A DNA stretch of 64,000 nt from Lingula anatina (Eukaryota; Brachiopoda; Lingulata; Lingulida; Lingulidae), in contig NW_019775546.1 of assembly GCF_001039355.2 (NCBI RefSeq), forward strand, positions 220,588 through 284,587, in the 5' to 3' direction. Under the pieces are notes generated by a model that saw only the letters and a program-made list of their open reading frames with translations, was not told the DNA's origin and made no database searches. The position numbers and the translations under genes are program-made. This document shows positions 61,833 through 64,000 of the stretch, in pieces (within the stretch, counting starts at the first letter, position 1; the number at the start of each line of letters is the position of its first letter).

Positions 61833-62240
61833 NNNNNNNNNNNNNNNNNNNNNNNNNNNNNNNNNNNNNNNNNNNNNNNNNNNNNNNNNNNNNNNNNNNN
61901 NNNNNNNNNNNNNNNNNNNNNNNNNNNNNNNNNNNNNNNNNNNNNNNNNNNNNNNNNNNNNNNNNNNNNNNNNNNNNNNNNNNNNNNNNNNNNNNNNNNN
62001 NNNNNNNNNNNNNNNNNNNNNNNNNNNNNNNNNNNNNNNNNNNNNNNNNNNNNNNNNNNNNNNNNNNNNNNNNNNNNNNNNNNNNNNNNNNNNNNNNNNN
62101 NNNNNNNNNNNNNNNNNNNNNNNNNNNNNNNNNNNNNNNNNNNNNNNNNNNNNNNNNNNNNNNNNNNNNNNNNNNNNNNNNNNNNNNNNNNNNNNNNNNN
62201 NNNNNNNNNNNNNNNNNNNNNNNNNNNNNNNNNNNNNNNN
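61833..62240. other. Assembly gap (408 N)
   Basis: A run of N. Right of it 'ggggggctc' leads into half of a family B element (62241-62345), so the gap has probably swallowed its other half. Confidence 0.99.
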
Positions 62241-62345
62241 GGGGGGCTCAGTGGATTAGTAGGCTCTGCTTTTATGTATGTAGTGACCACCATATTTGAT
62301 CGACGGATCAGTAGATCTGAGGATCATCTGTTTTGAATGGCCTCT

Positions 62346-63469
62346 TAGGGTTCGACCTATTTATTGGTGAGACACGCTGTGTGACGCTGACCTGTACGGA
62401 TCTAATGGCGGTCAAAATTCTGTCACACGTACGGACCCTAACTTTCTTCACCCGGGCGTAACTGTGTATTGAACATCATATGAATACGTGGTCTGCAGTG
62501 TTTGTAGTGTTTGTCAACTTTTTCATCCTTTTGAGAAAAAAAAACATTTTGTGTTGCTTTTTTTTTACTTTTAACGTGTGGCTATGAGATATTACGACTA
62601 TATATTGTGAGGTACACTGTACAGTGCACTTGTGTTGCATTATCATTAAAAAACCGTTCTTCACCACGCCTCATGACTGAAACATCTGACAGTTTTCATA
62701 TCCTCCTGTTGTTCAATCCTTCGCTTTTTTTTTTCTCCGCTGATTGATCAGGGCGCTCTCGTAAAAATAATAGAAATACACTTTGGATCACCCATTACTT
62801 TCAACGTAATTTACAGCAGGGTTTTAATTGATACGGAATTATCTCTCCCTTCATCGATTAATTTCATTTCCTATCATCTACATCTGGTGACAGGCCGCGG
62901 CTTATTTTTCACGATTGTTCCCATAGCTATCCCAGAAATTTGAATTACCGTAAAAAATGGAATCAATTTGTCGATATTCGCGTAACTGCTCGTTACTGTG
63001 AGACACAATAATATTGCGGGTATAAATGTAATCACAAGGTCATAAATGCAATCACTGGATCGTTAGACGCCCTGTTAACATCGGTTGGTTATTATTTTCA
63101 ACAGCTGTTTTCTAGTCATTAGGTCTAAGAGACATTATGTTCGATAATACACGTCAAACTGTTTAGAGCTAAATAGCTTGGAGTCAAGTTCATTCCCAGA
63201 TTTATTTAGAACGAAAATAGTCAAAGTGTACGAATCCTCTGCACAGAAAAGCCATCATTTTGCTGGTATGGTATCATCTCATATGAACAATGATAATTTT
63301 AATGTTCTTTTTCATGTTCTATGTAAGGCGCAGGAAAAATAGATTGATTAGTTTTCTGACATTCCGCTTGTTATATTGATGAGAGGGGGAGAAAGGGGAT
63401 CTTACGGTATAAGAAGCTGGTTGAGGTGTGCCACCAATACGCCCAACCTGAATCAGAAGAATCTGTGTA

Positions 63470-63523
<54 letters not shown>

Positions 63524-63577
63524 TGTGTGCGTGTGTGAGAAAAGAGAGAAAGAGTTTGTGTGTGTGTGTAATTATGT

Positions 63578-63619
<42 letters not shown>

Positions 63620-64000
63620 TATGTGCCCGCTTATGTGCGTGCATACACGTGTGCATGTGTGTATATGTATGTGTGCGTGTGTGTGAACCAGACTGAATAT
63701 CACATCTAATTTTCCAATAAAAAAACGGAAGCATTTCTCTGGCATGGTTTGCCGCACGTTTGGATAAAACAGCTACTTAAGAAACCGCAACAATGTTGAT
63801 CTGAATGCATGGAGTCTATATGCACCCCTTTCAACCACTCAGCTGAATTAGCTGCAGAAGGCCCTTAGGCTACTTCTGATACATGTACAATCATGTACTG
63901 AAATTTGTGCGATAGCAGTGTCGGCCATTTTTTTTTTTTTTTTTGCAACTGATTTGCCTGGGTTAACAAGCATTATATATATATATATATGGTCGGGCTC
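62346..64000. other. No gene seen; microsatellites to the window end
   Basis: Contains (CT)n(GT)n tracts at 63472-63690, a poly-T run at about 63929-63944 and (AT)n near 63975. No open frame resembles a known family. Confidence 0.6.

Noticed and set aside
61775-62336. Frames of 169-172 codons
   Set aside because: Almost entirely N. No information.
1-64000. CRISPR arrays, bacterial operons, viral genes
   Set aside because: All supported genes are spliced animal genes. The repeats are microsatellites or palindromic transposon-like elements, and no spacer-repeat array or viral gene was seen.

Overview
The window is animal nuclear DNA: AT-rich, with spliced genes that have GT/AG introns, many simple repeats and several families of short palindromic transposon-like elements. 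The texture fits a marine invertebrate such as a lophotrochozoan, but nothing in the sequence fixes the species. All gene models below were built by hand from open reading frames, splice sites and exon phase. No search was run. || Layout. (1) 1-6289: a Tc1-type transposase remnant, then 13 exons on the + strand encoding all but the extreme N-terminus of a collagen prolyl 4-hydroxylase alpha subunit (P4HA), with every catalytic residue present. (2) 7340-38678: five tandem copies, all on the minus strand, of an eight-exon serine hydrolase gene of the HSL/arylacetamide-deacetylase type. Copies 1, 3, 4 and 5 each assemble to exactly 957 nt (318 aa plus stop) with identical exon lengths. Copy 2 has lost a splice donor and, across a single N, exon 2 and part of exon 1. 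Fragments of the P4HA 3' end (exons 10-13, 12-13, or part of 12 plus 13) lie on the + strand between copies 1/2, 2/3 and 3/4. The amplified unit was therefore 'P4HA tail + hydrolase' from a tail-to-tail gene pair. Copy 5 has no P4HA fragment beside it and is the most divergent. (3) 39782-43198: a four-exon minus-strand CTR/SLC31-type copper transporter of 180 aa. (4) 43199-64000: about 20.8 kb with no gene I can support. It holds microsatellites, foldback/MITE-like elements, a large inverted repeat at about 47.1-50.4 kb, and an assembly gap. || The three gene families have no obvious shared pathway: collagen hydroxylation in the ER, ester hydrolysis and copper uptake. The most informative features are the interleaved tandem amplification, the mosaic relationships among hydrolase copies, the residue change beside the catalytic serine in copy 5, and a transposon family whose ends resemble a decayed hammerhead-ribozyme core. 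Two multi-base N gaps and three single Ns mark assembly joins. At least one of these has an exact 219-bp duplication across it, so copy number and intactness near the joins should be read with care.
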